A DNA stretch of 64,000 nucleotides from Cloacibacterium sp. TD35 (GTDB lineage: Bacteria > Bacteroidota > Bacteroidia > Flavobacteriales > Weeksellaceae): the NCBI RefSeq assembly GCF_028864635.1, contig NZ_CP104850.1, positions 1,432,001 through 1,496,000 on the forward strand, read 5' to 3'. The notes below the pieces were generated by a model that was not told the DNA's origin, did no database searches, and saw only the letters and a program-made list of their open reading frames with translations. The position numbers and the translations under genes were made by a program. How positions within the stretch are numbered: the first letter of the stretch is position 1; every line of letters begins with the position of its first letter. This document shows, in pieces, positions 7,870 to 15,577 of this stretch.

Positions 7870-9540
7870 CTAATAAGAATCTTCATGAACGGAAATCACG
7901 GCTCTTCCGCTCGGATCATTCATTTTTTTGAAAGCTTCGTCCCATTCCAAAGCAATTGGCGTAGAACAAGCTACCGAAGGTACAGATGGAACGGTTAAAG
8001 CTGCTGTTTCACTTGGGAAATGCTCTTCAAAAATTGTTCTGTATCTGTATTCTTCTTTATTTTGTGGGGTGTTTTGAGGAAAACGGAATTTTGCATTCGC
8101 CATCATTTCATCAGTCACTTCTTTTTCGGCAACTTCCTTTAAAGAGTCAATCCAGCTATAACCAACTCCGTCAGAAAACTGCTCTTTTTGTCTCCAGGCA
8201 ATCGATTCTGGTAATAAATCTTCAAAAGCTTTTCTCAATAACCATTTTTCAATTTTTGGTTCGTGAGCAGTAACCATTTTATCCGCAGGATTTACGGTCA
8301 TGGCAACATCCATAAATTCTTTATCCAAGAAAGGAACTCTTCCTTCAATTCCCCAACTCATTAATGCTTTGTTGGCTCTCAAACAGTCGTATAAGTGTAA
8401 TTTCCCTAGTTTTCTTACCGTTTCATCATGGAATTCTTTAGCATTTGGAGCTTTGTGGAAATATAAATATCCACCAAAAAGTTCATCGCTTCCTTCACCA
8501 GAAAGTACCATTTTAATTCCCATTGATTTAATGACTCTCGCTATTAAATACATCGGGGTAGAAGCACGAACTGTTGTTACATCATACGTTTCGAGGTGAT
8601 AAATCACATCACGAACGGCATCTAAACCTTCTTGAACGGTGAAATGAATTTCGTGGTGAACAGAGCCTATATGTTCTGCAGCTTTTTGAGCGGCAGCTAA
8701 ATCTGGAGAGCCTTCTAATCCTACTGCAAAACTGTGCAATCTTGGGTACCAAGCTTCCTGTTCGTCTCCACTTTCAATACGTTTTTTAGCATATTTTGCC
8801 GCAATTGCCGAAATAATAGAGGAATCAAGACCTCCAGAAAGTAAAACTCCATAAGGAACATCACTCATCATTTGTCTGTGTACTGCATCTTCTAAATCTT
8901 TTCTAATGGCTGCAATACTGGTTGCGTTGTCTTTTACATTTTCAAAATCTTCCCAGTCTCTTTTGTACCATTGTTGAAGTTCTTGACCGTCTTTGCTGTA
9001 TACAAAATGCCCTGGTAAAAAAGTTTCTATTTTATTGCAAACGCCTTCTAAAGCTTTCAGTTCAGAAGCTACAAAATAGTTTCCGTGTTTGTCCCAACCT
9101 TGATAAAGCGGACAAATCCCCATGTGATCTCTTGCGATTAAATAAATGTCGTTTTCAATGTCATAAAGTGAAAATGCAAAAATTCCGTTAAGTTTTTCAA
9201 TAAAATCCTTACCGTATTTTCTATAAAGTGCCAAGATAACTTCACAATCAGACTGAGTAAGAAATTCATAATCAGGGAATTCTTTTCTGAGTTCTTGGTG
9301 GTTGTAGATTTCGCCATTTACGGCAAGCACTACTTTTCCATCTTTGGTAAATAAAGGTTGCTTCCCAGAAGTTGGGTCTACAATCGCTAATCTTTCGTGA
9401 GAGAAAACTGTTTTTTCTGATTGGAAAATACCGCTCCAATCTGGACCGCGGTGTCTAATTTTTTTAGACATTTCTAATATCTGAGGACGCAGGGCGTCTG
9501 TTTTTAGTTTCGCATCAAACAAGCATACAATTCCGCACAT
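7870..9540 (-). CDS. asnB: Asparagine synthase B, glutamine-hydrolysing
   Basis: A 556-residue cytoplasmic enzyme that makes asparagine from aspartate, ATP and glutamine. The N-terminal glutamine amidotransferase domain (residues 1-210) begins with the catalytic Cys2 (MCGIVC) and shows RHRGPDWSG and NGEIYNH. The synthetase domain has the ATP-pyrophosphatase loop SGGLDSS at 235-241 and LSGEGSDELFGGY further on. Length and domains agree with the E. coli AsnB type. It is monocistronic, with a -7 element 49 nt upstream and a terminator downstream. No key residue is missing. Confidence 0.97.
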   Translation of the reverse strand: MCGIVCLFDAKLKTDALRPQILEMSKKIRHRGPDWSGIFQSEKTVFSHERLAIVDPTSGKQPLFTKDGKVVLAVNGEIYNHQELRKEFPDYEFLTQSDCEVILALYRKYGKDFIEKLNGIFAFSLYDIENDIYLIARDHMGICPLYQGWDKHGNYFVASELKALEGVCNKIETFLPGHFVYSKDGQELQQWYKRDWEDFENVKDNATSIAAIRKDLEDAVHRQMMSDVPYGVLLSGGLDSSIISAIAAKYAKKRIESGDEQEAWYPRLHSFAVGLEGSPDLAAAQKAAEHIGSVHHEIHFTVQEGLDAVRDVIYHLETYDVTTVRASTPMYLIARVIKSMGIKMVLSGEGSDELFGGYLYFHKAPNAKEFHDETVRKLGKLHLYDCLRANKALMSWGIEGRVPFLDKEFMDVAMTVNPADKMVTAHEPKIEKWLLRKAFEDLLPESIAWRQKEQFSDGVGYSWIDSLKEVAEKEVTDEMMANAKFRFPQNTPQNKEEYRYRTIFEEHFPSETAALTVPSVPSVACSTPIALEWDEAFKKMNDPSGRAVISVHEDSY

Positions 9541-9589
9541 ATCTTATATAAATATTTTAAAAGTTGATTAAATGTTTACATTTCGTATG

Positions 9590-9597
9590 CAAAAATA
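9590..9597 (-). promoter_or_regulatory. -7 element (TATTTTTG) of asnB
   Basis: Exact TAnnTTTG on the minus strand, 49 nt before the start codon at 9540. The 5' UTR of about 45 nt is AT-rich and shows no clear structure. Confidence 0.5.
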
Positions 9598-9736
9598 GAT
9601 TTAAAGTTTATAAATAAAAATAAAATATTAAAATTAGTTAATAATTTAAACTAATAAATTTTATTTTAGAAAAATTTTAATTTAAACAATTGTTTTGAAA
9701 CAAGGATGCGAATTTTTTTAAGTTGAAAAAACAAAA

Positions 9737-9763
9737 AAAGCAACCTTAGATAAAGGTTGCTTT
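9737..9763 (-). terminator. Terminator of the RNA methyltransferase gene
   Basis: An 11-bp stem (AAAGCAACCTT / AAGGTTGCTTT) with a 5-nt loop, 23 nt after the stop codon at 9787. T/A-rich flanks are present. Confidence 0.75.
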
Positions 9764-9786
9764 AGAAACTATATTTTGAAATTTAT

Positions 9787-10989
9787 TTAAACTCTTTCAA
9801 TCAGCGCCATATAAAATCCGTCAAAACCCGTACTTGGCATTACTTTTTCTTCTTTCACTAATTTAAAATCAGGGTTGTTTTTCAAGAAATTTTCTACCTG
9901 TTCATTGTTTTCACTTGGTAAGATAGAACAAGTGGCGTAAACCATTTTACCACCTTTTTTAATGATTTTAGAATAATCTTGAAGAATGGTTTCTTGCTCT
10001 TTTCTAATTCTATCGATGAAATCTTGGTCTATTTTCCATTTAGAATCTGGGTTTCTTTTTAAAACGCCTAAACCAGAACACGGTGCGTCTATCAAAAGTC
10101 TGTCTGCCTTTTCGTGCAGTCTTTTGATGACTTTATTATCTGTAATTTCTCTGGTTTCTATATTATGAGCTCCCGCTCTTTTTGCTCTTCGTTTCAGTTC
10201 GGCTAATTTCCAACCGTGAATATCCATAGCAATAATTTGCCCTTTGTTTTCCATCAAAGCAGCCAGGTGAAGCGTTTTTCCGCCAGCTCCAGCACAAGCA
10301 TCTACTACACGCATTCCGGGTTTTACGTCTAGAAATTCTCCAATTTTTTGCGAACCAGCATCTTGTACTTCGAAAAAGCCATCTTTAAAAGCTGAAGTTA
10401 AGAATACATTTTTCTTTTCTTCTAATTGAACAGCATTTTCGAAGCCTGGAACTTGAAAACTTTCTACATTTTCGTGTTTTAGTTCTTCAATTAAGTGTTT
10501 TGTTGAGGTTTTCAAAGAATTAGCACGCAATATAGTTGGCGCTTGTTCATTGAGTGCAATCATTTCTTTTTCCCAGTTTTCACCGAGTTCTTTTTCTAAA
10601 GTTTCTACCAACCAATCTGGGATAGAATGTTCAAAAGCTTTAGTAGGAACGGTTCCTTTCTTCAATTTGGTAATAATGTCTGCAACTTTAATTCCTTGAA
10701 ATTCTTCAAATTTTTTATATTCAGTTTCGCTCCAAAGCAAATAAGCTAGGATGAGCTTATATATATTTCCAGGTTTTGCGCCTTCACCAATGTAATATTC
10801 TAGGCGTTTTTTCCAACGGATAATGTTGTAGAAAATTTCAGAAACTACCTTTCTGTCGTCGCTTCCCCATTTTTTATGAGCCTTCAAAAGTCTTTCTATA
10901 ACTTTATCTGCGTATTTATTTTTTTCGAAAAAAGTTTCTTGTAGTGCATCGTGAATACCGATGAGTAGATTTCTGTGAATAAGTTGCAT
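9787..10989 (-). CDS. RsmB/NOP2-type RNA (cytosine-5) methyltransferase
   Basis: A 400-residue SAM-dependent methyltransferase that modifies cytosine in rRNA or tRNA. The N-terminal third resembles the NusB-like helical region of RsmB. The catalytic domain shows the SAM motif DACAGAGGKT, the DAPCSGLG cysteine motif and YATCSILPSEN, so both conserved cysteines are present. The C-terminal end matches the family. The site methylated (for example 16S C967) is inferred from family similarity only. A -7 element lies 47 nt upstream, and the gene is monocistronic. Confidence 0.92.
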   Translation of the reverse strand: MQLIHRNLLIGIHDALQETFFEKNKYADKVIERLLKAHKKWGSDDRKVVSEIFYNIIRWKKRLEYYIGEGAKPGNIYKLILAYLLWSETEYKKFEEFQGIKVADIITKLKKGTVPTKAFEHSIPDWLVETLEKELGENWEKEMIALNEQAPTILRANSLKTSTKHLIEELKHENVESFQVPGFENAVQLEEKKNVFLTSAFKDGFFEVQDAGSQKIGEFLDVKPGMRVVDACAGAGGKTLHLAALMENKGQIIAMDIHGWKLAELKRRAKRAGAHNIETREITDNKVIKRLHEKADRLLIDAPCSGLGVLKRNPDSKWKIDQDFIDRIRKEQETILQDYSKIIKKGGKMVYATCSILPSENNEQVENFLKNNPDFKLVKEEKVMPSTGFDGFYMALIERV

Positions 10990-11036
10990 AGAGATTATTG
11001 AATTATGAATTTTAGATTTTATTTCTAAAATTTTTG

Positions 11037-11044
11037 CAAAAATA
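11037..11044 (-). promoter_or_regulatory. -7 element (TATTTTTG) of the methyltransferase gene
   Basis: Exact TAnnTTTG on the minus strand, 47 nt upstream of the start codon at 10989. Confidence 0.5.
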
Positions 11045-11208
11045 CGGAATTATTTGATGATTTCAATTTTGGATATTTTTTACTTTTAGAGTGAATTGTT
11101 GTTTGTTTTTGTTGTTTAATGATTTAAAAAGTGTTTTTTTTATGTTAATAAATTGTAAAATAGTTAAAAAAAGTAAAAAATGACTCTTTTTATTATAGAT
11201 AAAAAAAT

Positions 11209-11216
11209 TATATTTG
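11209..11216 (+). promoter_or_regulatory. -7 element (TATATTTG) of the beta-barrel gene
   Basis: Exact TAnnTTTG, 16 nt before the ATG at 11233. Confidence 0.55.
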
Positions 11217-11232
11217 CCGAAAATCAAAATAA

Positions 11233-11976
11233 ATGAGAAAACTACTATTTGGAACATTATTTTTACTGAGTTTAGGAATGAATGCTCAGGAAAATGACAC
11301 ACAAAGAAAAAACATCATCAAAACCAACGTTACTGCTTTTGCATTTAAAAATTTTCAATTGAATTATGAAAGAGTTTTTACAAAAACGTTTTCATTATCT
11401 GTAAGTTATGGTATGATACCAGAAGGTAAGTTACCATTTTCTTCATTATTTTCTAGTGATACAGACGCAAACCTAGAAGAAATACAATTGGGAGGAAGTA
11501 ATGCAACAGTAGAAACCAGATTTTATTTAGGGAAAAAAGGATATGGTCAAGGTTTTTATTTAGCTCCATATTATAGATATTCTACCTTCAAAGTTTCTAA
11601 TTTTACTGAAACCATAGATATGGAAGCCAATGGAGTAGTATATGATACTGTAGATGTAACTTTCAAAGGGAATTCTACAGCTCACAGTGCTGGTTTATTA
11701 ATCGGTGCGCAATGGTTTTTAGGCAAAAAAGATAATTTTGTTTTGGATGCATGGTTTTTAGGTGCGCATTATGGTGCTTCTACAGGTGAATTAGATGGTA
11801 TTACTGATAGAGTGTTATCTTCAACCGAGCAACAGCAAGTTCAGCAAGAGCTGGATAATCTAGATATCCCAGTAGTAAAATACAAAGCTACTGTAAATGC
11901 AAACGGTGCTAATCTAAAAGTAGATGGACCTTGGGCTGGTTTAAGAGCGGGGATTTCTTTAGGTTACAGATTTTAA
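11233..11976 (+). CDS. Secreted outer-membrane beta-barrel-like protein (DUF3575-like)
   Basis: A 247-residue protein with a Sec signal peptide (residues 1-18, ending at LGMNAQ). The mature part has alternating hydrophobic/aromatic strands, for example NVTAFAFKNFQLNYERVF and GFYLAPYYRYSTF, and ends with the terminal strand GLRAGISLGYRF, whose final Phe is typical of outer-membrane barrels. The first part resembles DUF3575. Its role is unknown. It has its own promoter, and the next gene starts 24 nt later after another -7 element, so the two may be transcribed separately. Confidence 0.8.
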   Translation: MRKLLFGTLFLLSLGMNAQENDTQRKNIIKTNVTAFAFKNFQLNYERVFTKTFSLSVSYGMIPEGKLPFSSLFSSDTDANLEEIQLGGSNATVETRFYLGKKGYGQGFYLAPYYRYSTFKVSNFTETIDMEANGVVYDTVDVTFKGNSTAHSAGLLIGAQWFLGKKDNFVLDAWFLGAHYGASTGELDGITDRVLSSTEQQQVQQELDNLDIPVVKYKATVNANGANLKVDGPWAGLRAGISLGYRF

Positions 11977-11978
11977 AG

Positions 11979-11986
11979 TATCTTTG
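11979..11986 (+). promoter_or_regulatory. -7 element (TATCTTTG) of yjdM
   Basis: Exact TAnnTTTG 14 nt before the ATG at 12001 and directly after the stop of the preceding gene. Confidence 0.55.
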
Positions 11987-12000
11987 CAAAAAATTAAAAA

Positions 12001-12333
12001 ATGAGTGAATTAATGCCTTGCCCAAAATGTGGCAGCGAATTTACCTACGAACAAGACAATCTTTTGGTTTGCAGCCAATGTTTCCATGAGTTTGATCCTG
12101 CAGAAGTAGGTGCAGAAGATAAAATTTTCGATAGCAACGGAAATGAATTGCAAAATGGTGATTCTGTGGTAGTTATTAAAGATCTACCTGTAAAAGGGGC
12201 GCCGAAACCTGTAAAAGCAGGAACTAAGGTGAAAAATATTAGATTAAGACCAGGTTCTGATCATAATATAGATTGTAAAATAGATGGTTTCGGAGCAATG
12301 GCATTAAAGTCTGAATTCGTTAAGAAAGCTTAA
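12001..12333 (+). CDS. yjdM: YjdM (PhnA) family zinc-ribbon protein
   Basis: A 110-residue protein with an N-terminal zinc ribbon (Cys7, Cys10, Cys24, Cys27) followed by the compact SH3-like PhnA domain ([34 protein letters not shown]). The old name PhnA came from its place near the E. coli phosphonate genes, but the family is not phosphonoacetate hydrolase and its molecular role is unclear. No phosphonate genes are near here. Length and motifs match the family very well. Confidence 0.95.
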   Translation: MSELMPCPKCGSEFTYEQDNLLVCSQCFHEFDPAEVGAEDKIFDSNGNELQNGDSVVVIKDLPVKGAPKPVKAGTKVKNIRLRPGSDHNIDCKIDGFGAMALKSEFVKKA

Positions 12334-12662
12334 TATTTTAAATGCGAAGATGAAAATCAGAGATTTTCATTATAAATGCAATAATTTTAAAAATATGAAA
12401 CGCAAGGATTTAATCTTTGCGTTTTTTTATGCATAAAAAAAGGAAAGATTTGGCAGGGTTCTTTTCTAAGACTTTGATTGTTCGTATGAAACGAATCTAA
12501 TTTCAGTCCATCAAGGCAGAAAGAGAATTAACCAAAAATTTCCTTACGTTTTTCAGGGATGACAAAATTAATAAATTTTCTACAAATGAGTAAAAAATTT
12601 TTGTGAACTTGATGATTAATGAAGTTCTAAAATTTTGAAATGATTGTGAATAGCTGAATTTT
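12334..12662. other. Gene-free intergenic region of 329 bp
   Basis: It holds the yjdM terminator (12398-12428). The rest, about 12430-12660, has no open frame that I can support. A small hairpin, TTCGT...ACGAA, lies near 12479-12494. The sequence near 12550 (TCAGGGATGACAAA) is loosely like the tail of the short repeat found at 40977-40990, so the gap may contain a decayed repeat copy. I see no RNA gene. Confidence 0.5.
12398..12428 (+). terminator. Terminator of yjdM
   Basis: A 12-bp stem (AAACGCAAGGAT / ATCTTTGCGTTT with one G-U pair), a 3-nt loop and a T run. It lies about 65 nt after the stop. Confidence 0.8.
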
Positions 12663-13601
12663 CTAAATATTGATTTTAATTTTCACATTTCCCTCTAATC
12701 TGTTTTCTGAGTACATAATAAGCGGAATATTATGAACCAAAATTTTATTCCAATAATGGTTTCCTGCGAATCTACTCTCTACAATTTGAGCATCTAACCC
12801 ATTTTCGGTGAGTTTTACTTGATGCGGGAAGAAATAATTTTTAGAAATGTCTAGTACAGATTTTTCTTCTTCGGAAATGGTGTTTACTTCGCCCAGAAGT
12901 TTTGCTACGTATGCGTTGTAAGGATTTCTGAAGGTTTCTTCAGCATTGTCATTTTGAATCAATCGTCCTTCTTGTAACACAATAATTTGGTCAGTCCAAG
13001 GAAGAATTTCTTGAATTTCGTGGGTAGAAATCATCACAGAAAGTTCATGTTCTTTAGCATAATTAAACAAACGCTCTCTCAATTCCATTTTTCTAGAATA
13101 ATCCAAATTACTGAAAGGTTCGTCTAATAGAAGTAGTTTCGGCATTACAGAAAGTGCTCTGGCAATGGCAACACGCTGTTGCTGACCACCGCTCAAGTTT
13201 TTTGGCAAAATATGAGCGTAATCTTCTAATCCTACTACTTTTAAAAGCTCCTGAATTTTTTGCTTTTTCTCCGAAAGATTGGTGTTAGAAATAAATTTTC
13301 CTATGTTTTCTGCCACGGTAAGATAGGGCATTAAATCATAATTTTGAGAAACCAGCTTCATGCCCAATTCTCCTGGAACAATGTTACCTTTCGGTCCGAA
13401 AAGTCTTTCGTCTTCCAAATAAATTTCTCCGCTTTGCCAATCAAACAAACCGTAAATAATATTAAGAAGAGTAGATTTTCCACAGCCAGATTCGCCAGCC
13501 AAAGCAATAATTTTACCTTTTACTACAGAAAGATTGATATTTCTGAAAAGTAAAGTTCCGGGTTTGTAACCGAAATATAAGTTTCTAACATTCAAAAGCA
13601 T
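12663..13601 (-). CDS. ABC transporter ATP-binding protein with C-terminal TOBE-like extension
   Basis: A 312-residue ATPase subunit. Walker A GESGCGKST lies near residue 35, the Q-loop near VSQNYDL, the signature LSGGQQQR and Walker B LLLLDEPFSNLD follow, and the switch His is in STHEIQE. Residues about 235-312 form an extension like the TOBE domain of importers in the CysA/FbpC/PotA group. No permease or binding protein is adjacent, so it is an orphan subunit and the substrate is unknown. I use ATG 13601; the longer TTG start at 13607 lies within the -7 element. Only 3 nt separate motif and ATG. Confidence 0.9.
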   Translation of the reverse strand: MLLNVRNLYFGYKPGTLLFRNINLSVVKGKIIALAGESGCGKSTLLNIIYGLFDWQSGEIYLEDERLFGPKGNIVPGELGMKLVSQNYDLMPYLTVAENIGKFISNTNLSEKKQKIQELLKVVGLEDYAHILPKNLSGGQQQRVAIARALSVMPKLLLLDEPFSNLDYSRKMELRERLFNYAKEHELSVMISTHEIQEILPWTDQIIVLQEGRLIQNDNAEETFRNPYNAYVAKLLGEVNTISEEEKSVLDISKNYFFPHQVKLTENGLDAQIVESRFAGNHYWNKILVHNIPLIMYSENRLEGNVKIKINI

Positions 13602-13604
13602 ATA

Positions 13605-13612
13605 CAAAAATA
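13605..13612 (-). promoter_or_regulatory. -7 element (TATTTTTG) touching the ABC ATPase start
   Basis: Exact TAnnTTTG on the minus strand with only 3 nt before the ATG at 13601, which predicts a leaderless mRNA. Confidence 0.45.
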
Positions 13613-13692
13613 AGCATAATAAAAGAATTTTTGAAAATTTGAAGAGAAATTTCTTACTTTAGCAGAAGTAAAATGATAAAAAACAGTTAAAA

Positions 13693-14349
13693 ATGAAAAA
13701 GAATTTATATAGAGCCTTAGGGATTTTAGCCATCTCATTTTTAGTTCTTTCTTGTGGTAAAGATAAACCTGTATCTAGCGAAGCTAACGAAGTTTTAACC
13801 GAAACAGATGGTGTACTCTACAAAGTAGACACCATGAATAGTAGAATAGAGTGGAAAGGTTATAAAGTGCTAAAGTCTGATCAAACCACACATTTTGGTT
13901 CTATAAAATTTGAAAGTGGAGATGTTACCGTAAAAGAAGGTAAACTGCAATCAGGAAAATTTGTGGCGGATATTACCACATTAGAAAATATAGATTTAAA
14001 AGATGACCAAGAAATGAAAGCTAAATTAGAGGGTCATCTAAAAAGTGGAGATTTCTTCGAAGTAGAAAAATTTCCTACTGCTTCTTATGAAATAACCAAA
14101 GTAACCGAAAATACAGCTGGAGATTACAATACGCTTTTAGAAGGAAATCTTACGATTAAGGGTATTACAAAACCAGTACATTTTAAGGCAAATGTAACCG
14201 TTTCTGGCGAAAATGTAAACATCGCAACTGAGCCTACAGACATTAACAGAGAAGATTTCGGGTTGAAATTTGAGCTTCCTCTAGAAAATGGTTTGCTGAA
14301 CAAAGAAATTAACCTTCAGATTTTGGTAAAGGCTTTAGAAAACAAGTAA
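13693..14349 (+). CDS. YceI family lipoprotein
   Basis: A 218-residue protein with a lipoprotein signal peptide (lipobox LVLSC, Cys21), so it is anchored in a membrane on the periplasmic or outer side. Residues about 45-216 form the YceI lipocalin-like barrel (SRIEWKGYKV, FPTASYEITKV, GNLTIKGITKPVHF). Members bind polyprenoid-type lipids in known structures; the ligand here is not known. It ends shortly before a terminator and is likely monocistronic. Confidence 0.93.
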   Translation: MKKNLYRALGILAISFLVLSCGKDKPVSSEANEVLTETDGVLYKVDTMNSRIEWKGYKVLKSDQTTHFGSIKFESGDVTVKEGKLQSGKFVADITTLENIDLKDDQEMKAKLEGHLKSGDFFEVEKFPTASYEITKVTENTAGDYNTLLEGNLTIKGITKPVHFKANVTVSGENVNIATEPTDINREDFGLKFELPLENGLLNKEINLQILVKALENK

Positions 14350-14375
14350 TTCTAAAGCGCCAAGTTGAAAAAAAT

Positions 14376-14406
14376 AGGAACTCGCAGTTTTGTGAGTTCT
14401 TTTTTT
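14376..14406 (+). terminator. Terminator after the YceI lipoprotein
   Basis: An 11-bp stem (AGGAACTCGCA with TGTGAGTTCTT, including one G-U pair) and a 4-nt loop, followed by seven T. Confidence 0.75.
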
Positions 14407-14463
14407 ATGACTTAAGTTCGGGATTATTCTGTGAAGGTTTTTGTGGTTAAAAATTAAAAATCG

Positions 14464-14471
14464 TATTTTTG
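14464..14471 (+). promoter_or_regulatory. -7 element (TATTTTTG) of pheS
   Basis: Exact TAnnTTTG, 20 nt before the ATG at 14492. Confidence 0.6.
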
Positions 14472-14491
14472 CAATTCTATAAAGCAAACCG

Positions 14492-15502
14492 ATGTTAGAA
14501 AAGATAGATGAGTTATTGAAAGAAGTGCAAGGTTTTACTTCTACTAACAAAGACGAAATAGAACAATTTCGTATCAAATTCAATGGTAAAAAAGGAATTT
14601 TAAATGATTTTTTCGAAAAATTTAAAGAAGTTCCGAATGAGCAGAAAAAAGAATTTGGTCAAAAAATCAATACACTCAAACAAGTCGTAAATACTAAGTT
14701 AGAAGAGTTGAAAGAAGCTACTTCTAGCCAAATCATTTTAGAAAAAGAAGACCTTACGAAACCTGCTTTTCCGTTGGAATTAGGTTCGCGTCATCCTATT
14801 AATTTAGTTAAAGGCAGAATTATTGAGATTTTTAAATCTATTGGTTTTGCAGTTTCTGATGGACCAGAAATAGAAGATGATTGGCACAACTTTACTGCGC
14901 TTAATTTACCAGAATATCATCCTGCAAGAGATATGCAAGATACATTCTTCATTGAGCAAAATCCAGATGTTTTATTAAGAACGCATACTTCTTCGGTGCA
15001 GATTCGTCATATGGAAGAAAATCAGCCGCCAATTAGAATTCTTTCTCCGGGAAGAGTTTTCAGAAACGAAGCTATTTCTTCTCGTTCACACTGTATTTTT
15101 CACCAAATAGAAGGTTTATATATAGACGAAAACGTGAGTTTTGCAGATTTGAAACAGACTTTGCAGTTTTTCACTACAGAACTTTTCGGAAAATCAAAAA
15201 TCAGAATGAGACCTTCTTATTTCCCTTTTACAGAGCCAAGTGCAGAAGTAGATGTATATTGGGGACTGAATTCTGAAACTGATTACAGAATTACCAAAGG
15301 AACCGGTTGGTTAGAAATTATGGGTTGCGGAATGGTAGATCCTGCCGTTCTTAAAAATGTAAATATTGATGCGGATAAATACTCTGGTTATGCATTCGGA
15401 ATGGGAATTGAGAGAATCGTAATGTTGCTTTATCAATTGGGAGACATCAGAATGTTCTTCGAAAATGATAAGAGAATGCTAGAGCAATTCGGGCATTTAT
15501 AA
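14492..15502 (+). CDS. pheS: Phenylalanine-tRNA ligase alpha subunit
   Basis: A 336-residue catalytic subunit of the heterotetrameric enzyme that charges tRNA-Phe. The N-terminal coiled coil (residues 1-85) binds tRNA. The class II catalytic core shows [14 protein letters not shown], the motif 2 region [21 protein letters not shown] and the motif 3 region [20 protein letters not shown]. The beta subunit gene pheT is not next to it, as is common in Bacteroidota. It is monocistronic with its own promoter and terminator. Confidence 0.98.
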   Translation: MLEKIDELLKEVQGFTSTNKDEIEQFRIKFNGKKGILNDFFEKFKEVPNEQKKEFGQKINTLKQVVNTKLEELKEATSSQIILEKEDLTKPAFPLELGSRHPINLVKGRIIEIFKSIGFAVSDGPEIEDDWHNFTALNLPEYHPARDMQDTFFIEQNPDVLLRTHTSSVQIRHMEENQPPIRILSPGRVFRNEAISSRSHCIFHQIEGLYIDENVSFADLKQTLQFFTTELFGKSKIRMRPSYFPFTEPSAEVDVYWGLNSETDYRITKGTGWLEIMGCGMVDPAVLKNVNIDADKYSGYAFGMGIERIVMLLYQLGDIRMFFENDKRMLEQFGHL

Positions 15503-15542
15503 ATTAGAATTTATTATTGAAATTTTCAGAAATGATAAAAAG

Positions 15543-15575
15543 AAAGCGTTCAAAATTTTTTGAACGCTTTTTTAT
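15543..15575. terminator. Bidirectional terminator between pheS and the DUF5916 gene
   Basis: A 13-bp perfect stem (AAAGCGTTCAAAA / TTTTGAACGCTTT) with a 2-nt spacer, flanked by A and T runs, between convergent genes. Confidence 0.9.
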
Positions 15576-15577
15576 TT

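Noticed and set aside
9541-9786. Small RNA gene between asnB and the methyltransferase gene
   Set aside because: The gap is AT-rich with a promoter for asnB and a terminator of the neighbour, but no independent promoter-plus-terminator pair is seen.
11045-11208. A small minus-strand open frame in the AT-rich region before the beta-barrel gene
   Set aside because: Composition is low-complexity, it overlaps the start of the real gene, and it has no recognisable motif.
12430-12660. Riboswitch or CRISPR-like structure in the long gap before the ABC ATPase
   Set aside because: No repeated units and no riboswitch core motif were seen; only one small hairpin.
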